This document shows, piece by piece, positions 42,901-57,065 of a DNA stretch of 64,000 nt (the stretch's first letter is position 1; each line of letters opens with the position of its first letter). The DNA is taken from NCBI RefSeq assembly GCF_037038585.1, contig NC_092520.1, forward strand, positions 147,001,104 to 147,065,103. Reading direction: 5' to 3'. The DNA comes from Patagioenas fasciata. Taxonomy: Eukaryota > Chordata > Aves > Columbiformes > Columbidae. The position numbers and the translations under genes are program-made. The notes beneath the pieces were generated by a model. The model was given only the letters and a program-made list of their open reading frames with translations, had not been told where the DNA came from and ran no database searches.

Positions 42901-45900
42901 AAGCAGAGGTTGTTTGCATGCAGATCTGAACAAAGAGCTTTGTTGGAAACTGAATGAAAGGCTTCTCTCCCGTATTTCAAGGGAGCAAGTGAGTTTCTGG
43001 GTTATGTGAAGATGTCTGGCAAAGAGAGACTGGAAATTGGGACTGAACTGGCAGAGCACTGATATGGTCACAAGCATAATTTCTTTTTGGAATAAAGCAA
43101 CTAGGGAGCTGGGCAGCAACATTACCATCTCTTAAGGATGGCCCTAAATCGACGCCTCGGTGCGGGCATGTTTGCACTGTCCAGTAAGAGACTGTAAAAC
43201 TTCAGAGCATTACAGATTAAGGGATGCTTCGCAGGTTTCCACCCATGCTTCAAATGGTTCTCTGATACATACCCACTATACTACACACACAAGAATAGCA
43301 CACAGGAAGAGTCTATGCTCTGTGTAGTGACACTACAAATTTGTTTTTAAGACTCCTGGTGCTAAAGAAAAAAAATGTCACAACCACATAACAAAAGCAT
43401 ATGAAGTCACTGTGCTCATTTGAATGCACCCCAAAGTGCAGGTTAACTCTGTCCCATCAAGCCTTATGTCAGAGCAGGAGCTATCCTTCTTTCTACAACT
43501 ACCATAAGCAACTACCACGTGTACTGTCAATAGTTCAGCAGAAATGTGATAAACATCCATACCTTGTTTCAGACCCATCTGACCCTGCTGCATGATCCAA
43601 TACTGCACTGATCCCGTATCAGTGGTCATTAACTGTGCAACCACAGACTGAGGTGAAAAGGACAAATGGAGGTGATATGTGAGTCATATCACTTAGCAGA
43701 TATGGTCTTCAAATGCCAGATCTGTAGCAAAGTACACTTCATTATCTAAATCTGCCTCCCAACGAACCGATAACACTGATATGTCCTCTAAGCCTGAGGA
43801 AAGAAATTTAACTTGCAGGAAATCCAGTGGCTTAAAAACAACCTGGGCCAACATCATTTGGGGCCAATACTGCAAGGTGCCAAGTACTTGCTGACAGCAT
43901 ACCGCACCTCCCTTTCCCTTATCTAAATAGCCTACTACTACCACTACTTCACTTATCAAGTGCTGCTTAATATTTCTTGAACTCCAACAGCTTTACTCCT
44001 GAATACACCAGCATACAAATATGCTGGCATGACTCAGAGCTCATACCATTGGTGGTTTTTTTTCATGTAGTATGAATGTTTAAAGATAAAAATTAATGCA
44101 GTAATTCTAGGGGCAGAGAAAGAAGTCAAGGAGTTGACAGCTCAAATCCCATTACCTGCTGGTATCTTTGCTGAGTTGTCACGGGCTCTGCCAAAAAGTC
44201 CTTCACATCTGCTTCAGTGCATGGAGATGCTTAGCTCTTACAAAGAGATACTTAAGAGGAAACTTCTTGGGCATTTACAGCTTTCTGTCTGTTTGATCAT
44301 CTTCACTGTAACACCAACATCTAAGATAGTATTGTTTTCCAGGAAAATGAAGAGTGAATTATTCCTATCCCTCTTGTCCCAAGCGTATGACTTCCATCAG
44401 GGTTCAGGCCTCCTACAGACCACTACTTCAGAAAAGCAGTGCTACAAGCTGCTGAGACACAGTTTGCAGTGGAAGTACAACAGTGATCTAGGACTGCTGA
44501 CTGGGCATGGATCATGAAGAGTATCTAAGAGGATATGCCCAAGATGGAGCCTTTGCACCATTTCAGCCCTATCCCCCTCTGAACAACACGGGTTCATCTA
44601 TTCAAGAAACACCTCCACCGTTCAGCAGTGCAAACAGAGCCAACTGCTCTGCTGAGCTGGCACAGACTGTGGGATAAAGCAGCACAGAGGAGTTGGTGTG
44701 TGACAGACAGGCTGTCTCCTCCACTCCTCGGTCACTAGGTAGAGCTGAGATGTTAGTGTGCAGATGTGGGTGGGTATGTGAGCGTGCTCTTGATTGCTGT
44801 TTCCTTCCAAGGAAAGACAGCCTTGTTTATGCATAGCTCTGCATAAATTCCCTGTTACCTCACAGCCATCTGGTATGACAGTTGTACCTTCAAAACCAGC
44901 CAACCAGCTCAGCTACTGAGAGCACAAACCAGAACTGGTAGCTTCTCAGAGTTCGGGGTATGATGCAGAGGGCTGGTGCCAAAATATCTTGAAGTCAGGT
45001 AGTTTTCTTGGGGGCATCCAGATGTTCTTTCTTTGCCCAGTGGTGTTATAAAAAGAGTGTAAGGCACCTGCAGTGAAACGCAAACCTAGGCGAAACTTTT
45101 CTGGTTTGGTTACAAACCCAGGTCTCAGATTAGGTGCACAAAAGTTCATGGGTCTCCTGGTAAACTTGAGATGAGCCTTTCATGAACTGGTGATGAATAC
45201 TAGACATTTTAGAGCCTTCAAGAAATCCAGTGAAGTCAAGTTACGGGTAAGGAGGCAACAAAGGGACAGGTTCAAACAAGAGAAGATGACACTCCACATG
45301 GGAGAGCTGAGTTTTGGGACTCCTTCTTGCAGGATGTTTACAGGGGTTCAGCAGGGAGCTGGACACATTAAAAGAAGAGAAATCCATTGAAGGTTTACAA
45401 TTGCAATGAATACCACCAGCTTGTGAAGCTCCTGGATTCTTCATGGTTCAAGGAAAAGACCCAGAGCAAGGACTATGCAAATAACAGAGTCATTCTTGTG
45501 CACTGTGCATTATTTCCTTGCCCAGCACCCATAATGCATACCAGGATTCAAACATGCAAAAGTATTTATGATCTCAAATTTACTGAAACAAGGAAGTTTT
45601 GGTTTCTAAATGCCCTTGCAATTCTGGAGAAAGTTGACTCACCACCTCCCATGGAGACATTCCCTCAGTCCTCCCATGGCATTCACACAAGAAGCTGCTC
45701 AAGAAGGTGCTCTGCATGTCTGTGGCCTGTAAACTCAGTGCTCAAAGGGACAGTTGAGCTACTACAGCTCAAGGAACATCAGTTGAAGAGCAGGAATTGT
45801 CCTTTTGGGCAGTGTTGTCTGCAGTAGGCAGTATAGCAGAGACATTGGCTTAAGCATCCATGAAAGAGATTTAATATAGACATTATCCCCCACATTTGTG

Positions 45901-46211
45901 AGGAGGTCAGAGCATGACATGGGAAAGTACTGTGTTAAGCTGATGTGTGGTAGCTTATGAAGCCATCATAGCTCACTGATAAATCTGAGACTGGTTTCCC
46001 TTGGAGACAAATGTTCCCCCACATCAACTAGTTTGACTGACATCAGTGGAGCAGTGCCAGCTTACACCAGCAGTACATCTGCTCCCACATCTTTACATAA
46101 CTGTTCCTGAGGTGTGGGTTTTGTTGTTGGTTTTGGGTTTTTTTTTTCTCCCCACAGGTAAAAAGAAGCTGTGATTATCCCAAATCAACTTGAGAAATGC
46201 CACTGAAATTG

Positions 46212-46229
46212 ATGATATCATGATATCAT
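46212..46229. repeat. 18-bp perfect palindrome
   Basis: ATGATATCATGATATCAT equals its own reverse complement and sits in AT-rich DNA. It is probably a chance dyad or microsatellite relic, with no gene nearby. Confidence 0.6.
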
Positions 46230-47924
46230 TATGATTATTACTAATATTTGCTACTGTTCATATGTTAAGCCCTTCAAACTCTACATTGCTTTCAGAGCTG
46301 GGCCATTTAATTCATTCCCAATATAAAAGGCAAGAGAAAGAGCTTTACAAAAACATTAAACATGCTGCAAGACTTGGACCAAACCTGATTTACAGTCACT
46401 CCAGATGATCTAATAATGTACAGATCAGGTTCATGCAGCAGTGAGCAATTTGACGGTCAGACCAACAGTGTTTCAGAAAAGGGGAAAGTCATGAGGCAAG
46501 CAAAATAATGCTTTGTGGAAATAAAGAACTTCATAGTGGGGCTGTATTTGCAAAAGCATTTTTCACATTCAACAGTAATATTTTTCTGCATTAAAACACC
46601 ACCTATTGCAAATGTAGGGCACGTTTACTATCAGCACCATGTTGACACCACCCTAGAGAAAATAACAATGGTTTGGCAGCTTGCAAAGTCTTTTAAAAAT
46701 AGACTGTGAAGCCCCTGAGAAAACAGCAAGCTCTAAAAATAGGACTAGAGCTGAGGGAGTGAAAAAAAAATAAAAAAGCAGGAAAAAAAAGCTTTCCTGA
46801 TGCTAAAGCTCAGGGTCAGCTGCAAAACATGGGGTTCCTTCAAGGACACACGATGAATTCATTGCAGTGCTCTGCAATGCATAAAAGCTTCCTCTCTGGT
46901 TCCTCCCATGCCGCATTGATCCCTCAGTAAGGGAAGAGGAGAGAAAAAGGCAAAATTTGAAGTAATTCAAGCAGGTGCAATCAGGGGATTCCCTCCTGTA
47001 CTACCCCTGCCCAGACCTTGATAAAAGCATCTCACAGAAGTAGTGGAGATCTATCTTTGCTTCTCCCACAGTATTCTCCCTCCACTCACACCTCTGCTTC
47101 TGTTCTTCAGTACCAATGCTCTTTCACACAAGAAAGGATTTTATGAGCACATCCTTGCTTCACTGGCACAGAGACAGACCTGAGGAGGCTGAGAAAATTA
47201 TTGTAATAACTCACATAATTTTAAGCAAGTGTCCCAGATTCTTGATTGTTTATGATACAGGAAACTGAACATCCCATTTTCAATTTGCATGCCCAAGCAT
47301 TAGGATAAGGCACGAGGTTTCTGCAGGATTTTAGACCCCCTCTTTTGGACCACTACAATGCTGATTTCTAGTATCACGCTGTCTTATTTGTGAAATAAAA
47401 CTGGAGCCCTCCAGTGGCCAAAACCACACCAGGAACCTTGCTGAAGGCTAACCAGAGAGGGTCGCCAAGTCAACTGACCCACTTTACCTTGGCACTGGCT
47501 AACAAACAGTAAGGAAAAGTCTCAACAGCTGAAGTCAGTGGGATATACTGGGGCAGGGAGCAGTCAGAGCAGACAGACATGCAGACTGTGGACTCCCATA
47601 GTTTGAAATCCTGGCACAACTGTCAAATCTGCTATTTGCCCACAGATCACCCCTGCCTAGATTTCATCCTGCTCACTAGTTGAGAAGGTATCAAAGGGAA
47701 GGTGAGGCCATTTAAACTGGCCATTGTCACCTGTTAAAAATAACCTCATCCATCTCTCATCAAGAGAATTGCAATGGAGGAAAAACCTAGCCTGACTTCT
47801 TGGCAGGAGTGCAATAGAAAGGCAGGCCACTGGTACAGGAGAGGTTGGACGTCCCCAGAAAAACCACTCTGTCACCTCAGAAAATAGTTATGAACCTCCA
47901 GGGAATTGTCTTCCTTTAAGGCAG

Positions 47925-48250
47925 TGTCATGGTTTAACCTCATCTGGCAACTAAGCACCACACAGTCACTCACTCATCCCCCTGGCAGTGGGAGGGGAGG
48001 GAGAATCATAAGAGGAAACATGAGAAAACTTGTGGGTTGAAATAAAGACAGTTTAATAGGTAAATCAAAAGCCACACAGACAAGCAAAGTAAACCAAGAA
48101 ATTTATTTATTACTTCCCATGGGCAGGCAGGTGTGCAGCCATCTCCAGGCCAGCAGGGTCTAACGATTACTTGGGAAGACAAATGGCATAACTCCAAACG
48201 TTCCTTCCTTCTTTCTTCTTCCCCCAAAATATATATTGAGCATGACATCA
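47925..48250 (-). mobile_element. ERVL-like LTR fragment (3' part, minus strand)
   Basis: The plus-strand start TGTCATGGTTTAACCTCATC, followed by GCAACTAAGCACCACACAGT and GGGTTGAAATAAAGACAGTTTAAT, is the reverse complement of the 3' end of a widespread bird ERVL LTR. In LTR sense it reads ATTAAACTGTCTTTATTTCA (poly(A) region) and ends CCATGACA. Similarity fades by about 48250, near CATGACATCATAC. No TSD was found, so it is truncated at its 5' end. It belongs to a related but different family from the solo LTR at 5376. Confidence 0.65.
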
Positions 48251-51200
48251 TACAGTTTTTACTTGCCAGAGAGAAAATAAACTTTTCAGCTCATGTTAGG
48301 GTTACTTTCATGAATCTTCAAAAACAAGATGAATGCACAGGTGCAAAAAAAAATTAACATAAAACTTGTGAGATTCATTATTTCCCAGAAACCTCACTAT
48401 ACTTAAAAGTGGCTTGTAGACAAAGGGGAAACAAGGGACTATAATGTAAAAAATTCTAGAAATACAGTTTTGCTGAGTTATGAAACCTGGAATGGCTTTT
48501 TGCAGGTGAAATACCAAACCATAAGAAAAATGGTAAGAAGAGTCACTTGTCCATTGTTTGCTTCTCCCCCACCACATACCTATCAGTCCTCAGATATTTT
48601 CCTGATTCTGCAAAAACCAAGTGTTAATTGTAGGTGCTCTGCAAAAGTCCGCAGCCCTTAGGCAAAATAAAATATCTTTTTCCCCCAACAGCCATAGTTA
48701 CAAATGGCATTATACTTATGTCTTCTAGTCTGCGAGGGCTAATTTACCACAAGGACCTTTGGACAAGTTAAAAAAAAAAAATAATAATCTTTTGTTCTGC
48801 TACAAGCAATCAGCAGAACAACAAGGGAGTCTGCATTTAGAACACAAGGAAGCATCTGGCACAGTCTTTAAGGCAAAAAGAGAAGGTCAAACAGGTGGAG
48901 AATAAATGGAGTGATGGAAGAAATTTTGAAGATTGCAAAGACACAGCTGGACAAACTTCCTGTGAGTGAAAAAACACCACAAATTTCTAGAAAAAAAGCC
49001 GTTCAGATGTGTTATATCCTGTTTTGAGATCATGAAGGCAGTGAGGAGAAATGGACATAATTTAACCAAGAGAGCAATTAAACTGTCTTCAAATGCCTTA
49101 AAACAAACAATCTCACTGCAAATTGGAGTTACTCCTGTTCTATAGGGCAGTATTTACTACAGTCTAAGGCAATAAATAACCGTTTTAAAAAGAACAGCTT
49201 GTTCACCATGCGTGGAGCCAAAGTCAGTCCAGTTTAATGACTTGCAGTACATGAGCTCTAGAGGCTTCTGACTGCGTTATTCAACATTGATATACAACCC
49301 TTGAAAGAGCAGAAACAAGTCCTCATGCCAGTGGCATACAGATGATATTCGGGTGGGCAGGTACAATGACACTGAGAAACAGATAAGCAGTCACTCAGGA
49401 AATCCATGTCAGCAGGACCAAGGGAAAAGAAGCATACTTCTGATCTTGGTTGGGAAGGAAGGTCACATTAACTTATTATCTGTCCCCATACACAGCCTTT
49501 TGGCATGGAATCCTCCAGCTGCATCCCTGTCTAGACCCTCTGCAAGAAGTTTTCTCTAGTCTCTAGAGGAATTTGTTTGGAGACTTCTTTTCTGGCACAC
49601 ATCCATTCACACCACTGCAGTATTTAAAGGGAAGGCATAGACTGAAAAGACAGCCCCAGAATGAATCTCGGGCATACGTCCTGCATGTGTTGGATGACAC
49701 CACTGAAGAATAGCTTTGCCAAGACAAAGTTGTGCCAGGGGTCTTAAGAGGAGATGTTTCATGTGTCCTTAACAAAGTTATTTGATTAGTAGCAAAGAAC
49801 CTTGTGTTGCTCTAATTACCAGATTAAAAGCCTTTGTCAGCTTAACCGGCCTCGAAATATGCAGTTCAGGCAGTAACAAGATAACCACCCTCATCACAGT
49901 CCTTCTGGTAGAACTGAGACACGAGCCATCAGGGAATGTTACTACAGGTCATAGATTAATTTGTTTCCCATATCCACTTCAATACAAGGATTGTAGTAAG
50001 ACTGTCATATTCAGTAGCTGGTGCGTTTGGTGTAGCCTAGTTTGGCCAAAAGAAGAAAACACTTTGATCTCTACTTGGTATGACGTTTGGAGTAAAATGG
50101 TAGTGTCTTCTTGTTTGTTCCTTAAGAACTTCACCGCGTCATTAGACACTTCCCAATCTGAAATGGTTTGCTTTTTCTGGAGGAGTTAAACAATCCCTAG
50201 ATCACCCCATGAGGCCACCATTGCTATTAGACATCCCCAGCACATCTCAGAGCTCTTCAGTGAGTTTTGTGGGCTTGTTCTGCTCCCTCTGACTCTACAA
50301 GCAATGTTAACTGGAATAAAATCAATTTATCTGGCTTGCACCGGTTCCCAGCTATCCAGTCAGCAGAAAATCTACAAATGTCCCACCTGCCCTTTCTCTA
50401 AGCCTCTAGCTCTGTCCTTCTCTCTCCCATACCACCTTAGCTTTTCCAGGCTCTCACAATAGGATATGGCTGCTCTATCAGTGAGACATCAGTCTTATCT
50501 CACAGGGACCAGCTACTTTCTGGCACTGAAAAAGATACAGCTTTTATGTATAGGGAGCTCATCAGCTCAGTTTGCTGTCACTCACTGCTTCAATCTGTAT
50601 GCACGTAATTCTCTTCACTGAACTCCTGCTGCAACCTGAAAGAAAGATTTTAGATGTGTCTAAATATATAATCCCTCTATTCCCTCCAAATACATTTCCT
50701 TCTCCTAGCAATTGATTTCCAAGGAAGCTGAGGATAGGGAGCTGTTTCTTACGAGCTGGTAAGAGCTTGGGTATCCTCTAGCGGCACTAAACAGAATTTC
50801 AGTCACTAAAACCTGGATGTCGGTAATAGCTCATACATGTTGGCACACGTCCTTCCCGGACTATTCATTACCTGCTTTGTGGACCCCAGCGCTGCCAGCC
50901 GTGGGCCGCAGTACCAAATTCTGACAGCAGCCACAGGAAGAGAAAAGTGTGTCTCTTGACACCAAGTACGTTAAGACACGAAGGTTCTTGTTATTCTCTG
51001 CTCTCTTGCTGAATATGAGCCTGGGCCATGCCTGTGTTTGTGGTTTTTAGCAAGAATGTTTGTCTTCAAACAGCTATGTGACCGTGGGTCAACAACTTGT
51101 CAAATACCATAACAAAGTTATCCATTGCCAGTGCCCTGGAGAAAAGATGTAGGTCCACCACAGAAGCTAATGTCAGAGCAAGGCTTTGATCCATGGAGCC

Positions 51201-54200
51201 ATCCTCCACAGCTAAAAGGAGTAAAAACTTCAACATCAAAGAAGCAGAAGAACACCTGCTGCAAAAACTCTAGGCTACAGATCTGTCTATAAAATTACAT
51301 CATATTTAATAATGAAAAAGGGTTGACAGTATTACAATACTGTAGTTACTTCATGTTAACACATTCCACCATGATTAATAGTAGTAATAATTTAAAAATT
51401 CTAAAATGCAATATTTCTGGTTTGAAAAAAGGCTTTTTTTTTTTTTTTAATTTCCCCAGAGAAATACTAAATGTCATCGCTCTGCCATAAGAAGGATCTT
51501 GGTGACAAATCTTGGTGGCACAGTTCTCAGCTCTCTGCAGTGTGGCCCCAGCTCTGTGCACTTCACATGTGGGGAATGCTCCTGCAGTTCCTTGTCCACA
51601 GAGAGCTTCCTTTCCGTCATCCAAAAGCACACACTTTATTGTTGGCAAGGTCAGCTCTATAATTACCCAAATTCCAGAGGCTGAGTGGAAAAGGATAACC
51701 TTTCTTTAGCCTTTTTGCGTCATCCTATAACCTTTAAAATGGAACAGTACCCCTGCTGTAAAATTCAACAGGAGATTTCATATAATTTTTTGAGACACAT
51801 TATCTGGGGAATGCATCTGCCATCAATTTTAAAGCCAGAGAGGATTGCTATGATCGTGTAATATAATGTAATTACAAAAGGGAAGGGAATAGTGGAAGCT
51901 CAACCTACTGGCAAAGCAGCCCTGTAATGCAACTAGCTCTTCTCCCAGTGTCACCCTTGCATGTTTCCTGTCATCTAAACCCACAAGTTACCCTAAAAAG
52001 GATAACCTCAGCAGGCAGACACCCCACACTGCCATCAGCAATGGCCACTAGTAAGGCGAAAGACAAACCTTTTAACACTGAAATCTAGTTGTTAAAGAAG
52101 AAAGGAATACAGCCCAAACCTAAAGTCACCAACACTGTCATGTCAACTTATTTATCCCTCTTGGGGCATTTTAAAACAGCTGTGTGCCATAAAAACAGAT
52201 GCACAGGCAGCTCCTTAAACACTGTCTAATTCATGAACAGCAGGGGAAAAAAAAAAAAAAAAGACAGAGAAAAATATAGAAAGTGTCCTAGAGGCAGAGT
52301 CTGTAGGGATGAGTACTTACAAGCCCGAAATAGCGCTTCAGAGATAAAACAAAGGAAAACAAGAAGGAAAACAAATTACCGGGCATTCAGCCCATCTCTG
52401 CGTGCATCCTGCTCCCCCTGCTGGAGAACTGCGGTCATCCCAGCCGGGGCGGGGAGGGGTGAGAGAGCCGAGGTGCGCAGGGAAAGGGTCAGAGCGGGGA
52501 AAAGGCGGGGGCCACTTGGGTTGGGCGAAGCTCGAGGGATATAATGTAACGTATGGGTTATACATGAGAGAAAAATGAAGCACTGCGCGGCAGGTGATCG
52601 GGGTCATCTTGCTCCCTACAGGGTGGTTAGAGGGGAAGGCATGGACTGAGGGATTTGAGGCTGTCTAAGCTCACTCCACAGCAGAGTTAAGAGAGTAGGC
52701 TCCAAAATTTGGATACTACAATGAAGAAGGAGCAGAACTCAGAATTTCAGATTTACCAAAAGCTTGAGCATAAGTCTCTGGTATTCATCAGAATAGTGCC
52801 AATCTGTTTTTTCAAACGGAAGTCAAATCAGTGATAATAATCAAGGGTGCTGCCAGCACAACTGCTGGCCTCTGGGGAAGGCTCGTCAGGGTTGAGTATG
52901 TACCTGTGCTGCTCACCTCAGTGTGGCTGCTTTTGCCAAGAAGTTTGAACATCTGCTGTGGTGCAGCTTGAAGAGTCATTAATGCTGTTGCAGAAAAGTG
53001 AAATCTTTCCTGATGCAGTTGCATTTTCCAGGGAAAAGGAACTAAACAGGAGTCAAAACTGGGGAAAGAAAAAAAAAAAAAAACACAGCAGATGCAGCCA
53101 ATATAAGAAGATATCAGCTTCCCCACTTTCCCTTTCAGATAGTCATACTTCTCTTGCTAACATTACTGCAGTGCTACCTCAGCTGCATGCAATAGTGTGA
53201 GTACAAGCAGAATTGGCATGTGTGTATCATCTTTTTCCTTCTCACATCTGTATTTCTTCCATCCCATTAGCGTTCAAACTAGACCAGACCGAGTAGTTTA
53301 ATATGACTGGAATCCAGTACACCTTTCTCCCTGTATACTCCAAGAAAGGACCTCTGAGATATCTGACTGCACATGTAAGAGCCATAGTGCCTCTCACGTC
53401 TACATGAACTGTGGTCATGGATTATGCAGTCTTTATCTTTCACAACATTCATATCAAACAGCACTACCAAGCAGCATCAGAAGTGATAACTCGCTGTCTC
53501 AGCCCCATCACCAGTCCTCAGTTCCTTGCTCGTCTCACCTCATGGGTAAAGCAGTTCCCCAAAGACAGGGGAAAGTCATTCCTACTTCTTGAGGCTCTAC
53601 CCATAGTGCAAAGTGTCAGTGAGACTTAGCCCTTCACCCCACCTATCTCTGCAGCCTATGAGATCCACATTGCTCTCAAGGAACACTATTCCCCTGCACA
53701 GGGCATGTAGAGATCCAGTGACTCCTGGTACATGTTCTGGCTTTCTGCTGGGAGGGAGTTCTGTAAGCAAGCAGGAAGGGTAAAGCCCAGGACCCTTTCT
53801 CATCACCACTGTCACAGTGAGAAGATCAGGCACCACACCAGAAGCAACTCCAGAGGGAGATATAGAAACTGAATCATAGTAGTACTGTATGGGATCAAGC
53901 AGGTCCTTGCAGGGCAGCAGAGAGCTGGGCCCCAAGCTGCACCTCAGTCTATTTGCACCTCTGCTGCTTGGTGGTGCCTCCAATTCGGAATTGCAGTGCT
54001 CCCACGTTGGTCAGCATCAGGATGGCATGGTATGGACAAAAGTCCTAAATGCTTTTTTCCCCTCTTGATGTGATGCCCAGCTTTGATTCCCATATAGACA
54101 TATAAAGCAAAAGAAAGACTGTATTTGGCATACAGAGTAATCAGAGGACAGAAAGTGAGTGGTTGCAGGATGTAACCTGTAACCGGTTGATTTGGAAGAA

Positions 54201-56149
54201 GCTGCATCTACACATCCCTCTATAGTGAAGCAGTTTAGGAAAGGAGGTGACATCCTGAAACACAGCATCTCATTAACACCTTCCTCAGATCATCACTAAA
54301 CCTCTCCCAACCCAGGGATGTCCCTATACTACCTTCAGGTCCTGCTTGACAATGATGCATACACATCGAGCCTTCACAGACACCTCCAGCTCCCAGCAAT
54401 ATTCAGGTGCAAATGTAAAGGTATATTTTTCTCTACTGAGCACTTAGGCTTTGAATCTTGCTATTCCCAAGATGTTTTCTACAAACCTCTGGGGGAGGCA
54501 TCTTGCTGTTCTTCACCCTCACAATTGCATGCCAAGAGAGCGAGATTGAGTGATCATAGCAAAACAAGTCTCACATGAGTACTCGTTTCTCCTACATGAC
54601 TGGCTGAGCTTGCTGACCCTAAGGACACCAGACCGGGCTCACAGTCCACTCCAGGCTTATTGAGTGTAAGCAGAATAGAGATCATGGTTACATCATGCAC
54701 CTTTGATTATTACAAAGTGGCTTGAAATGGTCATTTTCTGGTCAGCATTGAAACATACTATAAAAGGTGAATTTTTCTATTGATAGACAAGCAAATTATT
54801 CCCCTATGAGTATGCAAACAGCTACTCAGGAAATGGCCTGAGCTATTGGGAGCTGCTAATGCACAGTAAGTCAATACACAGGCAGATTGCTCCATTCGGA
54901 GACAAACACACCAGTCACATTGGCTCAGACTGTGTCTGGGGGTTGGAATATGATTTCTTCCCTTTTAAAAGAGTAAGACTGTGCTATACAGACCCTGTGC
55001 TACCTGGTGGTGTCACCAAGAATTTCAGATCTTTGTACATGGTAATTAATGAAGACAATTTAGCCAAGTCACAAAGACAAATAGACATAGAGGTCCCATC
55101 TTTCTCTGGTGAACACTTCTTTTCTCCCTTCTTCATGGACTTCAGTCTCTCACTGTCATGTCTACTGCCTCACTAGTTTCTCAGGAGTGGATGTTGGCCA
55201 CCTAAAATAAATTTGAAAAGTAAGGATGAACTCTACACACTGCAGTTAGTGTCCATCAAGCTATTGTCTCTACAGGTCTGTGGACAAGTTTTAAAGAGTC
55301 CCTACAAAAAAATAGCCAGTTGTCAGTAAGCTGGTATTTACTGTACTGCTATTCTTGTCTCCATCAGTAGTATTTAGAAGATCTGGAAATCAAAAAAAGA
55401 TTGGAAAACAGTTATCTAACTCCACCAAATCTTGGGAAAGGTCAGATCTAGATCTCTTCAAAGGGTCAAAGCTATATAATCTGATTTAATATCACTTACT
55501 ATTGAAGTTTATTTTATTTTGGTCTAGATACAGGTTTTCTGTTTCTGCCAATCTTCTACATGAATACTGGCAAGTCTGAAAAATGACCACAAGCAGACAC
55601 ATAAAGTAAAAAATGAACAGAAAAACATATATGACGCTTCTCCATCTTTTAACTGTTTCTAGCTCTCATGGTCTCCTGAACCTGATGTGTTTTGTTTATT
55701 TGGTAATCTTCAATCAATTTCTTTTGCTAGTGCTCATCAGGGTTCCTCCTATTGCCATGTAAATTTCTTGTCTTCTCACCATGCTTTTTCAATGAGCTCC
55801 CCAATTCTGCTTCTCTATGCTTGAAACACCACCTCCTTCCTTATGTTTTGAACCTGAATCCCAGCAGCTTCATTTGATTGCTCCAAGTCTAGTTACCACA
55901 GAAGAAACAGGTAACTCTTAATCCCCACTAAAACTCTTCATGTCATTCATAATTAGACCTCTGACATACTTACTTCATCACCCATAGTCCCTCTTTCCGG
56001 TAGAAGAGTGCGAACCCAGTCAGTCACTCCTCAGAGCTGATGCTTACATTGTTGATCCTCCTTGCCTTCTGCAAACATTTTCCAGTTATAGTCTGAAGGT
56101 GGAGTACCAGGACTGCAGATGGTATTCAAGCTCCTAGCAGAGTCTTACA
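48251..56149. other. Region without a recognised gene; contains a CpG-richer patch
   Basis: No coding exon or RNA gene is recognised. A-runs occur at about 48769-48783, 52246-52262 and 53069-53083, and a T-run at about 51436-51449. The only compositional feature that stands out is the GC-rich patch at 52376-52545, listed separately. Confidence 0.5.
52376..52545. promoter_or_regulatory. Short CpG-richer patch, possible promoter or enhancer
   Basis: About 170 bp in which CpG and G-rich words cluster (GCCGGGGCGGGGAGGGG, GAGAGCCGAGGTGCGCAGGG, AAGGCGGGGG, GGGCGAAGCTCGAGGG) within DNA that is otherwise AT-rich and CpG-poor. It is smaller than a standard CpG island. GC-box-like words (GGGGCGGGG) could bind Sp1-type factors. 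No associated exon was found on either strand. Confidence 0.3.
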
Positions 56150-57065
56150 TTTCATTTGCTATTTAGACTGCTACTGAACACTGAAATGATTTTTAATGGA
56201 GATATCTATCATAACCGCATAGTCTCATTCCTGATTGGCAAGGACCAACTCAGCGCCTATCACTGTGAAGCTAGCATTATTTTTCCCCATGCCCATCACT
56301 TTACATTTACCTACACAGAATTTTATCTACCTTTTCATTGCTCTGTCACTCAGTCTTGTAAGGTCTTTCTGCAACTCTTTACAGTCAGTCCTTTTCCTTA
56401 CTGCCCCAAAGAGCTTCATATCATCAGCAAAGTTGATCACCTCCCTGCTCACCTGCTCTGCCAGGTCATTTATGAAAGCGTGGAACAGCACCAGTTTCAG
56501 GACAGACCCCATCCAATGGTGACTTCTCTCTATTCTATCAGTTAAACAGAGACTCTGCCTACTGTTTCCCATTTTTAACCATGCCAGGATCTTTCCTTTT
56601 ATTCCATGGCTGTACAGTTCCCTCTAAAGCCTTCTGGAAATCTATTCTAACCAATAGACTCATCATTATCATTGTGTTTTTTTACCCCTTCAAATAAATT
56701 AGTTTTCTAAGTTGTAACCTTCCTTAACAGAAACTGTGTTGACTTTTCCCAAGGAAATCTTCCACATTTATCAGGCATTCTTTGACGCAATTCTTTGTTA
56801 TATTGTGCCTATTAATTTGCTAGTACAAACGTCAAATTTACCAGACCACATTTCCTTAGATACTCTTGTGGAAACTTTTTTTAAGATGCTTGTTACTCTG
56901 CAGACTTCAGGCACCAATGGAAGTTTAAGTGAATTACACTGTGCTATAAGTAATTCCACTGTTCCTCTTGAAAGTCATAGGTGACTACCACTCAGATCTG
57001 GTGATTTGTCAGCATTCATTCTGCATGTCTGCAACACAATTTCTGCCAGTTATTTAATAGGAGAG
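56150..57065 (-). mobile_element. Old CR1/L3-like LINE fragment, reverse transcriptase part
   Basis: The minus-strand reading at 56572-56327 contains FINDLAEQVSREVINFADDM followed by KLF and, further on, LQKDLTRLSD. This corresponds to the palm of a CR1/L3-type reverse transcriptase, with the FADD catalytic box at about 56431-56420 (normally followed by T). The plus-strand words CATATCATCAGCAAAGTTGA and TCAGATCTGGTGATTTGTCA are also typical of such old copies. Frames are broken everywhere, so it is ancient and inert. It is a different CR1-superfamily lineage from the young CR1 at 24662-27373. Confidence 0.7.

Larger units (their letters stand above)
28802..47924. other. Long region without a gene I can support
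   Basis: Nineteen kilobases of AT-rich sequence. Open frames reach at most about 170 codons (near 35971-36480 on the plus strand) and show neither domains nor neighbouring exons with splice signals that I could chain. Simple features are a pure A-run of 27 at 30945-30971, short TA runs near 34103-34115, and an A-run near 35879-35890. This is likely intergenic or intronic. Old transposons may be present but are too diverged to call. Confidence 0.55.

Noticed and set aside
46212..46229. Palindrome as a protein-binding operator
   Set aside because: It is AT-rich, isolated and without a gene nearby. A chance dyad is more likely.
56327..56572. Host gene exon with RT-like motif
   Set aside because: The FADD-containing segment and its surroundings match a decayed LINE, with stops on either side.
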